DNA of 49,020 nucleotides from Bacteroidales bacterium (lineage in GTDB: Bacteria; Bacteroidota; Bacteroidia; Bacteroidales; CAIWKO01), in NCBI GenBank assembly GCA_018004645.1, contig JAGNBV010000014.1, positions 1 to 49,020 of the forward strand, in the 5' to 3' direction. The notes beneath the pieces were generated by a model. The model saw only the letters and a list, made by a program, of their open reading frames with translations. It was not told where the DNA came from and did no database searches. The stretch's first letter is position 1; the number at the start of each line of letters is the position of its first letter. This document shows positions 9,255 to 17,127 of this stretch, in pieces. The position numbers were made by a program, and so were the translations under genes.

Positions 9255-9269
9255 TAGCAAATTTGTCCC

Positions 9270-10013
9270 GTGGAAAAAGAATTATTGATTTATGGTATCC
9301 GTCCGGTGATAGAAGCCATCAATGCCGGCAAAGAGGTAGAAAAGGTTCTGATACAGAACGGGCTTCGTTCGGAATTGTTTCATGAGCTGAGGTTGTTGCT
9401 CGCCCAACACAGTATTCCTTATCAGTTTGTTCCTGCTGAGAAGTTAAGCCGTGTGACTAAAAAAAATCATCAGGGCGTCATCGGGTATATTTCCAGTATT
9501 TCGTATTCCGATATTGAAAAAATCATTCCCTTTCTTTTTGATCAGGGCAAGTCGCCCTTAGTATTGATACTCGACCGTATTACCGATGTGCGAAATTTTG
9601 GCGCCATCGCTCGCACGGCGGTTTGTGCCGGGTGCGATGCTATTGTTATTCCATACTACAACAGTGTGCGGGTAAGTTCTGATGCAATAAAAAGCTCTGC
9701 CGGCGCCTTGCATAAGGTGCCTGTGTGCAGGAGCAGCAGCCTTATCAAAACAGTTGAGTTTCTGAAATCGTGCGGGCTTCAGATCGTGGCCTGCAGCGAG
9801 AAAACGCAACAGCCGTATTATGAGGCGGATATGGTTGTTCCTACCGCGATTATTATGGGGTCGGAGGAAGATGGTATAACGGATGTGCTGCTCAAATCTG
9901 CTGATCACAAAGTGAAAATTCCTATGGCCGGCGACATTGCCTCCCTGAATGTTTCCGTGGCCTGTGGCATCATTTTATTCGAGGCCTGCAAACAAAGATC
10001 AAAGGAAAACTAA
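9270..10013 (+). CDS. rlmB: 23S rRNA (guanosine-2251-2'-O)-methyltransferase RlmB (TrmH/SpoU family)
   Basis: This 247-aa protein matches the length of RlmB. The N-terminal substrate-binding domain (1-75) ends in the family segment KKNHQGVIGY. The SPOUT knot carries motif 1 with Asn109 and Arg115 (RNFGAIARTA), motif 2 MGSEEDGI (196-203) and motif 3 IASLNVSVACGI (223-234). RlmB methylates the ribose of a guanosine in the peptidyltransferase loop of 23S rRNA. The GTG at 9270 gives the expected N-terminus EKELLIYGIRPV. It appears to be transcribed alone. Confidence 0.92.
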   Translation: MEKELLIYGIRPVIEAINAGKEVEKVLIQNGLRSELFHELRLLLAQHSIPYQFVPAEKLSRVTKKNHQGVIGYISSISYSDIEKIIPFLFDQGKSPLVLILDRITDVRNFGAIARTAVCAGCDAIVIPYYNSVRVSSDAIKSSAGALHKVPVCRSSSLIKTVEFLKSCGLQIVACSEKTQQPYYEADMVVPTAIIMGSEEDGITDVLLKSADHKVKIPMAGDIASLNVSVACGIILFEACKQRSKEN

Positions 10014-10061
10014 CCTGCCATCGGGGATATTGTCGCAAGTGGCATTTTTCTAAGATTTTAC

Positions 10062-10092
10062 TTGCTTTTTTGCCTTTTTTTCATTATATTTG
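10062..10092 (+). promoter_or_regulatory. Bacteroidota promoter (TTG - 20 bp - TATATTTG)
   Basis: TTG at 10062-10064 and TATATTTG at 10085-10092 are separated by 20 bp, the normal spacing of the -33 and -7 elements. The ATG of the first PCMD-like gene is 34 nt further on. Confidence 0.5.
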
Positions 10093-10126
10093 TGGTACGT
10101 ACGAACCCATATAATGCATCCACGCC

Positions 10127-11014
10127 ATGAAAAAAATTTATGTTACCTTATTAATTTTATTCAGTTGTTTTTCGTTAAACGCTCAGGTGGTTAACGGGGG
10201 ATTTGAAAACTGGATAAACGATTCGGTGCCGGAAACCTGGAATGGCACTATCAGTGTTGATGTCATAATTCAGAATTACGAATTTAACACGGTTAGCAAA
10301 ACCAACGACAGCTATTCCGAATCATTTGCCGCTGTAGTATCTACAGGAAAAACCATTCCCTATGTGGAAATCCTTTTACCGGGTATTATTTCATACGGAA
10401 ACAACCAAATCAAATTAAACATTTCTGATTTCTCGCTGGTAATTACCAGCATCGGCGGTATTCCCATCAATGTAATACCAACAAAAATAAAAGGCTACTA
10501 CAAGTATTCAGGAGTCAATAATGATACGATGGCTATTTATGCGGATTGTTTTTACAATTCTGTTTTAATTGGACAGGGTGTTTTTTCTGATTCCTGTGAC
10601 CAGACACTTTATGTGCCTTTTGAAATCGACATTGCATACAGCGAGGAGGAAGTGCCCGACATGATTAACATTATTGCTACATCATCTGGCGGATATATGC
10701 CTCAAGCCGGATCTATGCTGTATTTGGACGATTTGTCTATGGAATATACCATGGCCGGAATATCCGAATCACTGCCGCTGGATATGCTTTCCATATATCC
10801 TAATCCCACCACAGGCTTATTAACCCTGAAATTAAACTCCGGAGAAACAAACATTGTTAACATTTATGATTATACCGGAAAACTTATTGAAACAACAGGC
10901 ATCGACGGTCCCTATTTCACACTGGATATGCGTTCGTATGTAAATGGTTCGTATTTCGTCGAGGTGGTTAATTCGGGCGGACGAAATACGCAAAAAGTTG
11001 TTCTGGCAAGATAA
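10127..11014 (+). CDS. T9SS-secreted PCMD-like cell-surface protein (paralog 1)
   Basis: This 295-aa protein has a signal peptide ending at about NAQ (residue 20). The next stretch starts VVNGGFENW and includes SVPETWNG, a pattern typical of PCMD or carbohydrate-binding-like domains in Bacteroidota. Internal features are IKGYYKYSGVNNDTMAI and SMLYLDDLSMEY. The C-terminal T9SS type A sorting domain begins LSIYPNPTTGLLTL and ends NTQKVVLAR. It is probably exported by T9SS and attached to or released from the surface; no catalytic motif is visible, and binding of glycans is only an inference. The gene at 11170 is a clear paralog. Confidence 0.8.
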   Translation: MKKIYVTLLILFSCFSLNAQVVNGGFENWINDSVPETWNGTISVDVIIQNYEFNTVSKTNDSYSESFAAVVSTGKTIPYVEILLPGIISYGNNQIKLNISDFSLVITSIGGIPINVIPTKIKGYYKYSGVNNDTMAIYADCFYNSVLIGQGVFSDSCDQTLYVPFEIDIAYSEEEVPDMINIIATSSGGYMPQAGSMLYLDDLSMEYTMAGISESLPLDMLSIYPNPTTGLLTLKLNSGETNIVNIYDYTGKLIETTGIDGPYFTLDMRSYVNGSYFVEVVNSGGRNTQKVVLAR

Positions 11015-11032
11015 GTGTGAAAATTGCCTGTT

Positions 11033-11066
11033 AAAAGGTCATTCCATCGTGGAATGGCCTTTTTTT
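11033..11066 (+). terminator. Rho-independent terminator after paralog 1
   Basis: An 11-bp stem with one G-U pair (AGGTCATTCCA with TGGAATGGCCT) has a 3-nt loop and a run of seven T. It lies 18 nt after the stop. Confidence 0.85.
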
Positions 11067-11102
11067 ATGATTGTTCCGGCAATATTATTTCTTTAGAAAA
11101 AA

Positions 11103-11134
11103 TTGACATATATTGCCACTTTTTTTTAATTTTG
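11103..11134 (+). promoter_or_regulatory. Bacteroidota promoter (TTG - 21 bp - TAATTTTG)
   Basis: TTG at 11103-11105 and TAATTTTG at 11127-11134 have a 21-bp spacer. Lying just after the first terminator and 35 nt before the ATG at 11170, this should drive paralog 2 independently. Confidence 0.5.
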
Positions 11135-11169
11135 ACTTGTTTTAAATAATTAATTAAAAAAATCATCTT

Positions 11170-12048
11170 ATGAAAAAATTCTATTTATTCTTTTTGACAG
11201 TATTTTTTGTTTTTTCAGCAACAGCACAGATTCCCAATGCCGGCTTTGAGACGTGGACCAATGATACCACTCCTGTTTCCTGGAATGGAGCCATGTCCGT
11301 TACCGTAATGGGATTTTATAATTTTGACCTTGCCACTGTTGAAAAAAGCACCGATGCCCATAACGGAACGTATGCAGCCATGTTAACCTCCGACAGAACT
11401 ATTCCTATCGTAGGAACCCTGCTGCCCGGCATCCTGTCCTATGGTAAAAATGTTTATGATATTTTGAGCGGTATTCAGGTTTCGGGTGGTATTCCGGTAA
11501 CGGTAAAACCATTAAAAATTAAGGGTTATTATAAATACGCCAATGTAAACAATGATACTATGGGCATTATGGGTATCTGCTATAAAAGCGGCGACACCAT
11601 AGCTACCGGTGGCTTAATGTCGGCTTCAACAGTTTCTTCTTACACTTATTTTGAATTTGATTTGGATTATACACAAAGCCTGATGCCCGATACTTTCAAT
11701 ATTATTGCAGTGTCTTCGGCTGGCGCTGCTGCTCAAACCGGCTCCGCCCTGTATCTCGACGACATCGAAGTGGTAATTACAGGTGCAGGTTTTGAGGAAA
11801 CAATTTCTGTCGATGATCTGGTAAAACTATCGCCAAATCCCACACAGGGTTTGCTTACTGTTGAATTAATGCCCAACGAAACCAACTTCATCACTGTTTA
11901 TGATTTTTCGGGAAAGCCGGTCCTTGCGCAACAACCTGTCATCAATAGAACCAAGCTGGATATGAGTGCATTTTCCAACGGCGTTTATTTTATCGAAATA
12001 ATCAACAGCAATGGCCGGTACACCAAAAAGCTGGTAGTGGCAAAGTAA
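11170..12048 (+). CDS. T9SS-secreted PCMD-like cell-surface protein (paralog 2)
   Basis: This 292-aa protein is colinear with its upstream neighbour. Both share the signal peptide, GFETWTNDTTPVSWNGA, LLPGILSYG, IKGYYKYANVNNDTMGI, SALYLDDIEV and the sorting domain (LSPNPTQGLLTVEL to YTKKLVVAK). The two are products of a tandem duplication that also copied the terminator. Divergence is highest between the shared blocks. The role is probably the same as the first copy: a surface or released protein with a possible ligand-binding beta domain and no visible active site. Confidence 0.8.
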   Translation: MKKFYLFFLTVFFVFSATAQIPNAGFETWTNDTTPVSWNGAMSVTVMGFYNFDLATVEKSTDAHNGTYAAMLTSDRTIPIVGTLLPGILSYGKNVYDILSGIQVSGGIPVTVKPLKIKGYYKYANVNNDTMGIMGICYKSGDTIATGGLMSASTVSSYTYFEFDLDYTQSLMPDTFNIIAVSSAGAAAQTGSALYLDDIEVVITGAGFEETISVDDLVKLSPNPTQGLLTVELMPNETNFITVYDFSGKPVLAQQPVINRTKLDMSAFSNGVYFIEIINSNGRYTKKLVVAK

Positions 12049-12064
12049 GATATGAATCCGTTTT

Positions 12065-12099
12065 AAAAGGTCATTCTCTGCTACTGAATGGCCTTTTTT
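12065..12099 (+). terminator. Rho-independent terminator after paralog 2
   Basis: The stem AGGTCATTC/GAATGGCCT (one G-U pair) is followed by six T. The stem arms are nearly the same as in the terminator after paralog 1, while the loop differs. Confidence 0.8.
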
Positions 12100-12155
12100 A
12101 TTATATAGAAATTATTATGTACTGTCCTGATTTATAGACACATGAACTATAATTT

Positions 12156-12611
12156 ATGGAAGAGAAAATAAAGCTTAAACAAAGCATAATAGAAAGCTGC
12201 CGGAACATAATTCTGGAAACGATAAATCATCTGACTAGGGAAATGGAGGAGCATCAGCAATTGGCCAACGACTATGGACCTCCTAAGGACCGTTATGATT
12301 CATTTCGGTCGCAGATGCTGCGCCGGCGCGATATGTACGCACAACAGCTCCATAAGGCCAATCAGGAGTTAACCGCCCTTGAGAAGATTGATGCCAGCGA
12401 AATTAAAAATGAGGTGGTGTTTGGCGCCGTGGTAATCACCAGTCAGCAGAAGCTTTTTGTCAGTATCAGTGTGGGAAAGCTGTCTGTCGGTGACACGCTG
12501 TATTATGCCGTTTCTCCCAATGTGCCTGTTTACAATGCCTTGAAAGGTTTGAAGAAAGGCGATACGGCAGCGTTTAATAATACCGTAATAGAGGTTCTCG
12601 ATGTTTTTTGA
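12156..12611 (+). CDS. GreA/GreB-like transcription factor family protein
   Basis: The 151-aa protein has an N-terminal helical, charged region (about 1-85), which could be a coiled coil. The C-terminal domain (about 88-151) includes VVFGAVVITSQQKLFVSIS and SPNVPVYNALKGLKKGDTA, the pattern at the C-terminus of GreA/GreB factors (SPxSPxGxALxGKxxGD). Gre factors bind in the RNA polymerase secondary channel and promote transcript cleavage. The helical arm here lacks the clear acidic tip I would expect in a true cleavage factor, so a regulator with the Gre fold is equally possible. The start of the downstream methyltransferase gene overlaps its end by 11 bp. Confidence 0.6.
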   Translation: MEEKIKLKQSIIESCRNIILETINHLTREMEEHQQLANDYGPPKDRYDSFRSQMLRRRDMYAQQLHKANQELTALEKIDASEIKNEVVFGAVVITSQQKLFVSISVGKLSVGDTLYYAVSPNVPVYNALKGLKKGDTAAFNNTVIEVLDVF

Positions 12612-13707
12612 TCCTAATTGCCCGGAGCCGTGTAACGGATGCCGGCACAGGTATTTTACCGAAGAAGAAAGTCTGCAAAAAAAATCAGCTTTTCTGCAAA
12701 AGAAACTTTCAGTATGGAATGACTATTTTAATGTCATCAGGAGCGTTCATGGCGAAGCGCGGAGGCATTACCGCAAGAAAGTCTGTCTTCATACCGTGTA
12801 TAATGGCAAGGAATGGGAGTTTGGCATGATTTCGCACAGGCAGTTTGTGGCATCTCCTGACTGTCCCGTGCAATATGAACGCATCGGTGAGGTTATCAGG
12901 TTGTTATCAAAAGTTTTGCCACCGCCCGAAAAGTTTCCGTTACATTTTTTTATACAATCGGGGAATCAGGTGATGCTGGTACTTAAAACTGCCTGTATGC
13001 CCGATAATTCCTGGTTAGGATCAGTTGTAGAAGAACAGTTGCGGCAGCTGGGTGTGGAAGGGTGCTGGCTGCACCTGAACCCCTCGGCAGGGAATAAGAT
13101 TTTTATGAAACATAATTTTTCTTTGCTTTTTGGTAGCGATGTTTCTATTGATGAGCAGGGGATGTGCTATGGTCCCATGTCTTTTCAGCAATTGATCCCG
13201 GAATTGTATTTTGATTCGTTGCACGAAGCTGCTTTTTTTTTGTGTCCCGGCAGGCATGCTATGGTGATTGACTTGTATTGTGGTACAGGCTACAGTATGA
13301 AGAAATGGGTGTCGGCAGGAAGCCTCACTGCCGGAGTGGAGCTAAACGGCGAAGCGGTGGCCTGTGCCCTGAAAAATGTTCCCGGGGCATTGATTTTTCG
13401 CGGAAAATGCCAGGACCGTTTGCCGCAACTTATTCAATGGGCTGATGAACATAAAGCCATGAAGAAATTACTATATGTCAATCCCCCGCGGACAGGGCTG
13501 GAACAGCCTGTTTTGCAATGGATAGCGCACAGTTATCAACCCGAACGTATGGCTTATCTTTCATGCAGCGCAGGTACCTTGGCGCGTGATTTGGATTTTT
13601 TGTGTTCAAAAGGTTTTGACGTGGAAAAAATTATCCCTTATGATTTTTTCCCGCAGACGCTTCACGTGGAGTGCCTGGTGCTGTTGTCGCGCACATTGGG
13701 AAAGTAG
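12601..13707 (+). CDS. RNA m5U methyltransferase, RumA/TrmA family with Fe-S cluster cysteines
   Basis: This 368-aa protein has Cys7, Cys11 and Cys14 (CPEPCNGC), with a fourth candidate at Cys88 in SPDCPV, matching the four-cysteine 4Fe-4S site of the RumA branch. The SAM-binding motif is DLYCGTG at 224-230. The catalytic region has NPPRTG at 294-299, the nucleophile Cys322 in LSCSAGTLARD, and FPQTLHVE at 350-357 with Glu357 as the likely base. These enzymes methylate C5 of uridine in 23S rRNA or tRNA; the particular base cannot be assigned by eye. No TRAM domain is visible, and the N-terminal cluster spacing is CX3CX2C. It overlaps the Gre-like gene by 11 bp, so the two are probably co-translated. 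Confidence 0.85.
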   Translation: MFFDPNCPEPCNGCRHRYFTEEESLQKKSAFLQKKLSVWNDYFNVIRSVHGEARRHYRKKVCLHTVYNGKEWEFGMISHRQFVASPDCPVQYERIGEVIRLLSKVLPPPEKFPLHFFIQSGNQVMLVLKTACMPDNSWLGSVVEEQLRQLGVEGCWLHLNPSAGNKIFMKHNFSLLFGSDVSIDEQGMCYGPMSFQQLIPELYFDSLHEAAFFLCPGRHAMVIDLYCGTGYSMKKWVSAGSLTAGVELNGEAVACALKNVPGALIFRGKCQDRLPQLIQWADEHKAMKKLLYVNPPRTGLEQPVLQWIAHSYQPERMAYLSCSAGTLARDLDFLCSKGFDVEKIIPYDFFPQTLHVECLVLLSRTLGK

Positions 13708-13811
13708 GTGGCTTTAGTAGCGTCGTTTTTCAGGTATGCAATGATGTTGGTTCACTGGTAAAAAAATTACCGTGAAAATAAGAGGTTGTCCTATTTTGTA
13801 AAGAAATCAGA

Positions 13812-14900
13812 TTAATTTTCTTCTGTCGTTATTGGCTGTGCCTGAAATTTTTCTATCAACATATCATCATAATAGTCTGATTTGTACATCAGGTTTTTCA
13901 ATAGCTCGCAGCCGGTATCAATAGAGAGGTCGTCTTCATACGAGATGAAAGACAACAAGATGGCCTGATTGTTTACACTGAACACCAATCCTTCACTGTC
14001 GTAATTTTCTTTTAGCAGGTACTCATATACCATCATAATGTTTTCTTTGGGCAGGTTGCACAGCCAGGCATCCGCCACAATAAACCTGGTATCCGGGTTG
14101 TAGATTATTTTTATTTTTACGCTTCCGTGCTCCAGCTCCCAGGTGTTGAGCCCAATCCGTGTTTCTTTCACGTTGATGCCGAGTTTTTCAAGAACCTGTT
14201 CCACTTTGTAAGCTGCACCGGCAGGAATGTAGGGCTTGGGACGGAGTATGTTCATATCGATCTCTGTGCCGCAATTGGAACAATACATGCCGTCAATCTG
14301 GTTTTCCAACAGTATTTTTTTACATGATTTGCACCTGACGGCTTTTTGCTTGTTCATCGATGCATAGGCGTCGAGGGTTTCCTGCAGGTATTTCGACGGC
14401 AGCGAAAAACCCAGGCTCTCACCTTGTGCAATAATAAAGGTGTTGACACCAACCACTTCGCCGTCCATATTGACTAAAGGACCGCCGCTGTTGCCGGGAT
14501 TAATGGCCGCATCAATCTGAATATAGCTGATTTCGTTATAGAGCCTGCTGGCTTTGGAGACAATGCCCTTGGTAGCCGTATATTTCAGGCCGTAAGGATG
14601 GCCGATGGCAATAATATTATCGCCTTCAGAGACCGGTACGGACGACAGCAGGGCTTTTTGTAAATCGATGTTTTCCGGCGCCTGGATAAAAGCCAGGTCG
14701 TACAGCGGATCGAAGTACAACACTTTAGCAGTAGTTTTCTTAAAACCCCTGCCGCTGATGATTACCTCGTCATTGTCCTTGATAACATGGTAATTGGTAA
14801 TAAACAAGTGGCTGTCCGCATTGTAAAAACCGGTTCCGGTTCCATAGGGCGAGGCAATCTGAATAATGTTTCTTTTATAGTTTTCTATTATTGCATTCAT
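13812..14900 (-). CDS. Cytoplasmic trypsin-like (HtrA-type) protease with zinc ribbon and YbjN-like tail
   Basis: The 362-aa protein begins directly with an S1C protease domain. The catalytic triad is His38 (TNYHVIK), Asp68 (LYDLAFIQ) and Ser138 (NPGNSGGPL). There is no signal peptide and no PDZ domain. A zinc ribbon follows with Cys190, Cys193, Cys207 and Cys210. The last part (about 228-350) resembles the YbjN / type III secretion chaperone-like fold. The gene begins 6 bp after the stop of the upstream gene, whose product contains a similar module, so the two form an operon and perhaps a complex. The role is unknown; regulated intracellular proteolysis is an inference. All three catalytic residues are present. 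Confidence 0.8.
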   Translation of the reverse strand: MNAIIENYKRNIIQIASPYGTGTGFYNADSHLFITNYHVIKDNDEVIISGRGFKKTTAKVLYFDPLYDLAFIQAPENIDLQKALLSSVPVSEGDNIIAIGHPYGLKYTATKGIVSKASRLYNEISYIQIDAAINPGNSGGPLVNMDGEVVGVNTFIIAQGESLGFSLPSKYLQETLDAYASMNKQKAVRCKSCKKILLENQIDGMYCSNCGTEIDMNILRPKPYIPAGAAYKVEQVLEKLGINVKETRIGLNTWELEHGSVKIKIIYNPDTRFIVADAWLCNLPKENIMMVYEYLLKENYDSEGLVFSVNNQAILLSFISYEDDLSIDTGCELLKNLMYKSDYYDDMLIEKFQAQPITTEEN

Positions 14901-14906
14901 AATGTG

Positions 14907-16238
14907 TTACTTCGTAAAGTTTAAATAAGTGAGTTCGTTTAAATAGGTGTATAAAAAATCATTCATTGAATTATACCTGATGTTTTCCATAAGGATTGCA
15001 ATCTTGGGGTATTCGGGCTGATGCGCCTTGACAATTTTCTGAATTTCTTTTTCGATGGCCGTTTTGTCAAACGTGTTGTTTGCCGGATTGTAGAGGTTCA
15101 GGGGTGCGCCCATTTCGGCGAAGTATGTCGGCTGCATGACGGTGTAAGCCAGCTTCAGGAAATCGTAGGTGGCAGGGAACAGGCCGTAGTAAAACAACGA
15201 ATATCCTATGATCCATTCATAAATGGAGGTTACAATATCCGGATAGCGGTTGTCGTAATACCAGTTGGTGTTTTTAAACTGTTCGAGAATAAACTCGTAG
15301 AATTGTTTGTGGCTGGTTGCCGGCACATAACCAAAGGTGATTTTCACATCGTAGAGATTTTTAAATATCTCTTCCTTGCTTTTGCTTTTAACTCTTTTCA
15401 GTTCATCAATCATCAGGCGGTTACGCTCCAGGGTGCTTTTGTTGTCTTTGGCGTTGTAAATGCCGTTAATTTTTTCTATGTCTTCGAATAATGCGCCCTG
15501 TGGCTGAAGCAGGTAGTCGATACGGAAAAGCAGGGCGAGTAAAATATAGGAAATTCCTCCCGACATCCTGTCCTCGTTGAGACTCGAAATTTTGTTCAAT
15601 GCCTCGTCAATCCACAGGTGCAGGTATTTATTTTTTATTTCTTTGAGATTTTCGGGGATATCCATGGTATGGCCATTGTCGATAGCATGCAGCATTTCAA
15701 ATTCGCCGATCAGGTTGTCATCAATCTTGTCGCATTTGAGGGCCAGTTCGCGCAGAGCATAATAAACTTTGTTTGGCGAAGCGTCTATGGTTTTGCTGTC
15801 GAATTTGAGGTAAATGATATCGTCTTTTATGGCAAATCGGTTATACTGCAGCATGTAATTCATATTCATCAGCTTGCGCAGAAAGGCGACGCTGGGCCTG
15901 TCGTAGCGGGCTATGCGGGCTTCCGCCGAAAAATTTTTTTCGTCGGCTTTGCCAAAGATGAGTTTGGAGCCTTGCAACAACTCGAAGTTCAGCGCGTCTT
16001 CGCGGCGGCTTATTTTGATATTTTCGACGGCCGGGTCCAGCATATAATTGAGCAGTTTATCGAAGGCATCGAGGTATTTTTTCTGCGAAAAATCATCCTG
16101 AGATTTTTTCCAGTATTCGGACTGGGCAGGTTTTTTGTTTATTTCGGTATATCTGCCCACGGCGACATTGTTAGAAACCGATGAATTTCCGGTGTTGTTA
16201 TTATCTGACGAAGAGAATACTTTTTTAAAAAAAGACAT
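14907..16238 (-). CDS. Protein of unknown function, operon partner of the HtrA-like protease
   Basis: I do not recognise this 443-aa protein as a named family. It is soluble, with a Ser/Asn-rich N-terminus (SSSDNNNTGNSSVSNN, 9-24) and no signal peptide. A region at about 80-175 (FELLQGSKLIFG to YYALRELALKCD) reads like a YbjN/secretion-chaperone-like fold, related in style to the C-terminal part of the protease encoded next. The rest is mostly helical with conserved-looking aromatic clusters (YEWIIGYSLFYYGLF). It lies first in a two-gene operon, so it may act as substrate adaptor or target for the protease. Confidence 0.6.
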   Translation of the reverse strand: MSFFKKVFSSSDNNNTGNSSVSNNVAVGRYTEINKKPAQSEYWKKSQDDFSQKKYLDAFDKLLNYMLDPAVENIKISRREDALNFELLQGSKLIFGKADEKNFSAEARIARYDRPSVAFLRKLMNMNYMLQYNRFAIKDDIIYLKFDSKTIDASPNKVYYALRELALKCDKIDDNLIGEFEMLHAIDNGHTMDIPENLKEIKNKYLHLWIDEALNKISSLNEDRMSGGISYILLALLFRIDYLLQPQGALFEDIEKINGIYNAKDNKSTLERNRLMIDELKRVKSKSKEEIFKNLYDVKITFGYVPATSHKQFYEFILEQFKNTNWYYDNRYPDIVTSIYEWIIGYSLFYYGLFPATYDFLKLAYTVMQPTYFAEMGAPLNLYNPANNTFDKTAIEKEIQKIVKAHQPEYPKIAILMENIRYNSMNDFLYTYLNELTYLNFTK

Positions 16239-16279
16239 AATCGAAGGATTTGTAAAATGATTTGTTGGTTTTATTAGTC

Positions 16280-16287
16280 CAAAAGTA
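16280..16287 (-). promoter_or_regulatory. -7 box of the protease operon
   Basis: On the minus strand this reads TACTTTTG, a full TAnnTTTG match, 42 nt before the ATG at 16238. No -33 TTTG was found at normal spacing. Confidence 0.4.
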
Positions 16288-16369
16288 AGAAAAATCTTTT
16301 TCTGATATTTAAAGATGGTTTCAGAAAATTGCTAAATCAGAATTAAAATGTATTTTTGCAGTCGATTTT

Positions 16370-16461
16370 GGAGAGGTGGCAGAGTGGTCGATTGCGGCGG
16401 TCTCGAAAACCGTTGTCCGCCATCCGGCGGACCGGGGGTTCGAATCCCCCCTTCTCCGCCA
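16370..16461 (+). tRNA. tRNA-Ser (anticodon CGA)
   Basis: The acceptor stem GGAGAGG pairs with CTTCTCC, followed by discriminator G and an encoded CCA. The anticodon arm has loop CTCGAAA with anticodon CGA at 16404-16406, reading UCG. The long variable arm (GTCCGCC, loop, GGCGGAC) is the class II form typical of serine tRNA, and the T arm has GGTTCGAATCC. Confidence 0.97.
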
Positions 16462-16471
16462 ATCAAAACTT

Positions 16472-16496
16472 CCCGCGACAGCGGGATTTTTTATTT
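16472..16496 (+). terminator. Terminator of tRNA-Ser
   Basis: CCCGC/GCGGG stem with a GACA loop, then A and six T. It lies 10 nt after the tRNA 3' end. Confidence 0.85.
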
Positions 16497-16500
16497 AGAA

Positions 16501-16834
16501 GAATATTCAAACTTGTTTGCAAATATTCTGAGAAATATAAAATCAATGACTACGCAGTAGTCAGGAAGTTTTGATTGAATCCCTCCCTTCCGGATAATGA
16601 GCGAAGCGAATAATCCCCTGGTTCTAATAGATACGGAATTGCCGGGATTTTTACAGAACACTCAAACTTGTTTGGAGGTGTTGCGCAAAACAAAAAAGCA
16701 TCTGCGAAGCAGATAGATTTTAATGTTTTGAAGCCCCTCCTTGGATAATGAGCGAAGCGAATAATCTCTTGTTTTTAATAAATGTGGTATTGCAGAGATT
16801 TTTACTGAACACCCAAACTTGTTTAGAGGTGTTT
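16501..16834. repeat. Three related hairpin units between two tRNA genes
   Basis: Three hairpins share the core CAAA-CTTG-TTT: 16501-16528, 16657-16682 and 16808-16833. Their outer stems differ in sequence but still pair (GAATATT with AATATTC; AACAC with GTGTT; AACACC with GGTGTT). Each follows a GATTTTT run. The second and third belong to longer direct repeats (about 16584-16695 and 16735-16848) that share GGATAATGAGCGAAGCGAAT. A 12-bp inverted pair (AATCAAAACTTC at 16461-16472, GAAGTTTTGATT at 16566-16577) brackets the first copy. No coding sequence is supported in this roughly 430-bp interval. Confidence 0.65.
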
Positions 16835-16858
16835 CGGAAAACGAAAGAATTGAACCAC

Positions 16859-16890
16859 AAAAAAACCGTTCCATCTCTGAAACGGTTTTT
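16859..16890 (-). terminator. Terminator of tRNA-Gly
   Basis: AAAAACCGTT pairs with AACGGTTTTT. Read on the minus strand, the stem starts immediately after the tRNA 3' end and is followed by a T-run. The symmetric sequence could also work on the plus strand. Confidence 0.75.
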
Positions 16891-16891
16891 T

Positions 16892-16965
16892 GAGCGGAAA
16901 ACGGGATTCGAACCCGCGACCCTCAGCTTGGGAAGCTGATGCTCTACCAACTGAGCTACTTCCGC
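16892..16965 (-). tRNA. tRNA-Gly (anticodon CCC)
   Basis: On the minus strand the gene starts GCGGAAGTAGCTCAG. The anticodon loop is TTCCCAA with anticodon CCC (complement of 16930-16932), reading GGG, and the T arm is GGGTTCGAATCCC. The acceptor stem pairs GCGGAAG with TTTCCGC. The discriminator is U and CCA is not encoded. Confidence 0.96.
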
Positions 16966-17095
16966 AATAGCATATTGTTGTGGCTGCAAAGATAGTAAAA
17001 ATTGAAAACCAAATTCAAAGAACAGCTTTGATTTTTTTTGTAAAAGAATATCTGTTAAAATTCATGCAGCATTATGAAATATCACGTGAAAAGCA

Positions 17096-17103
17096 TAAAT
17101 TTG
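17096..17103 (+). promoter_or_regulatory. -7 box (TAAATTTG) of the caspase-like gene
   Basis: TAAATTTG fits TAnnTTTG and ends 24 nt before the ATG at 17128. It lies downstream of the more distal in-frame ATG at 17074, which favours the 17128 start. Confidence 0.4.
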
Positions 17104-17127
17104 TATTGTGTTTTCTGCCGTGGTGTT

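Noticed and set aside
16348..16574. Small open frames through tRNA-Ser
   Set aside because: They are read-through of the tRNA gene and its terminator; there is no protein evidence.
16461..16577. Integration site of a genomic island at tRNA-Ser
   Set aside because: No integrase gene and no repeated tRNA 3' end was found; only a local inverted repeat.
16748..16939. Open frame through the repeat and tRNA-Gly
   Set aside because: It overlaps the tRNA gene antisense and the repeat unit; not a gene.
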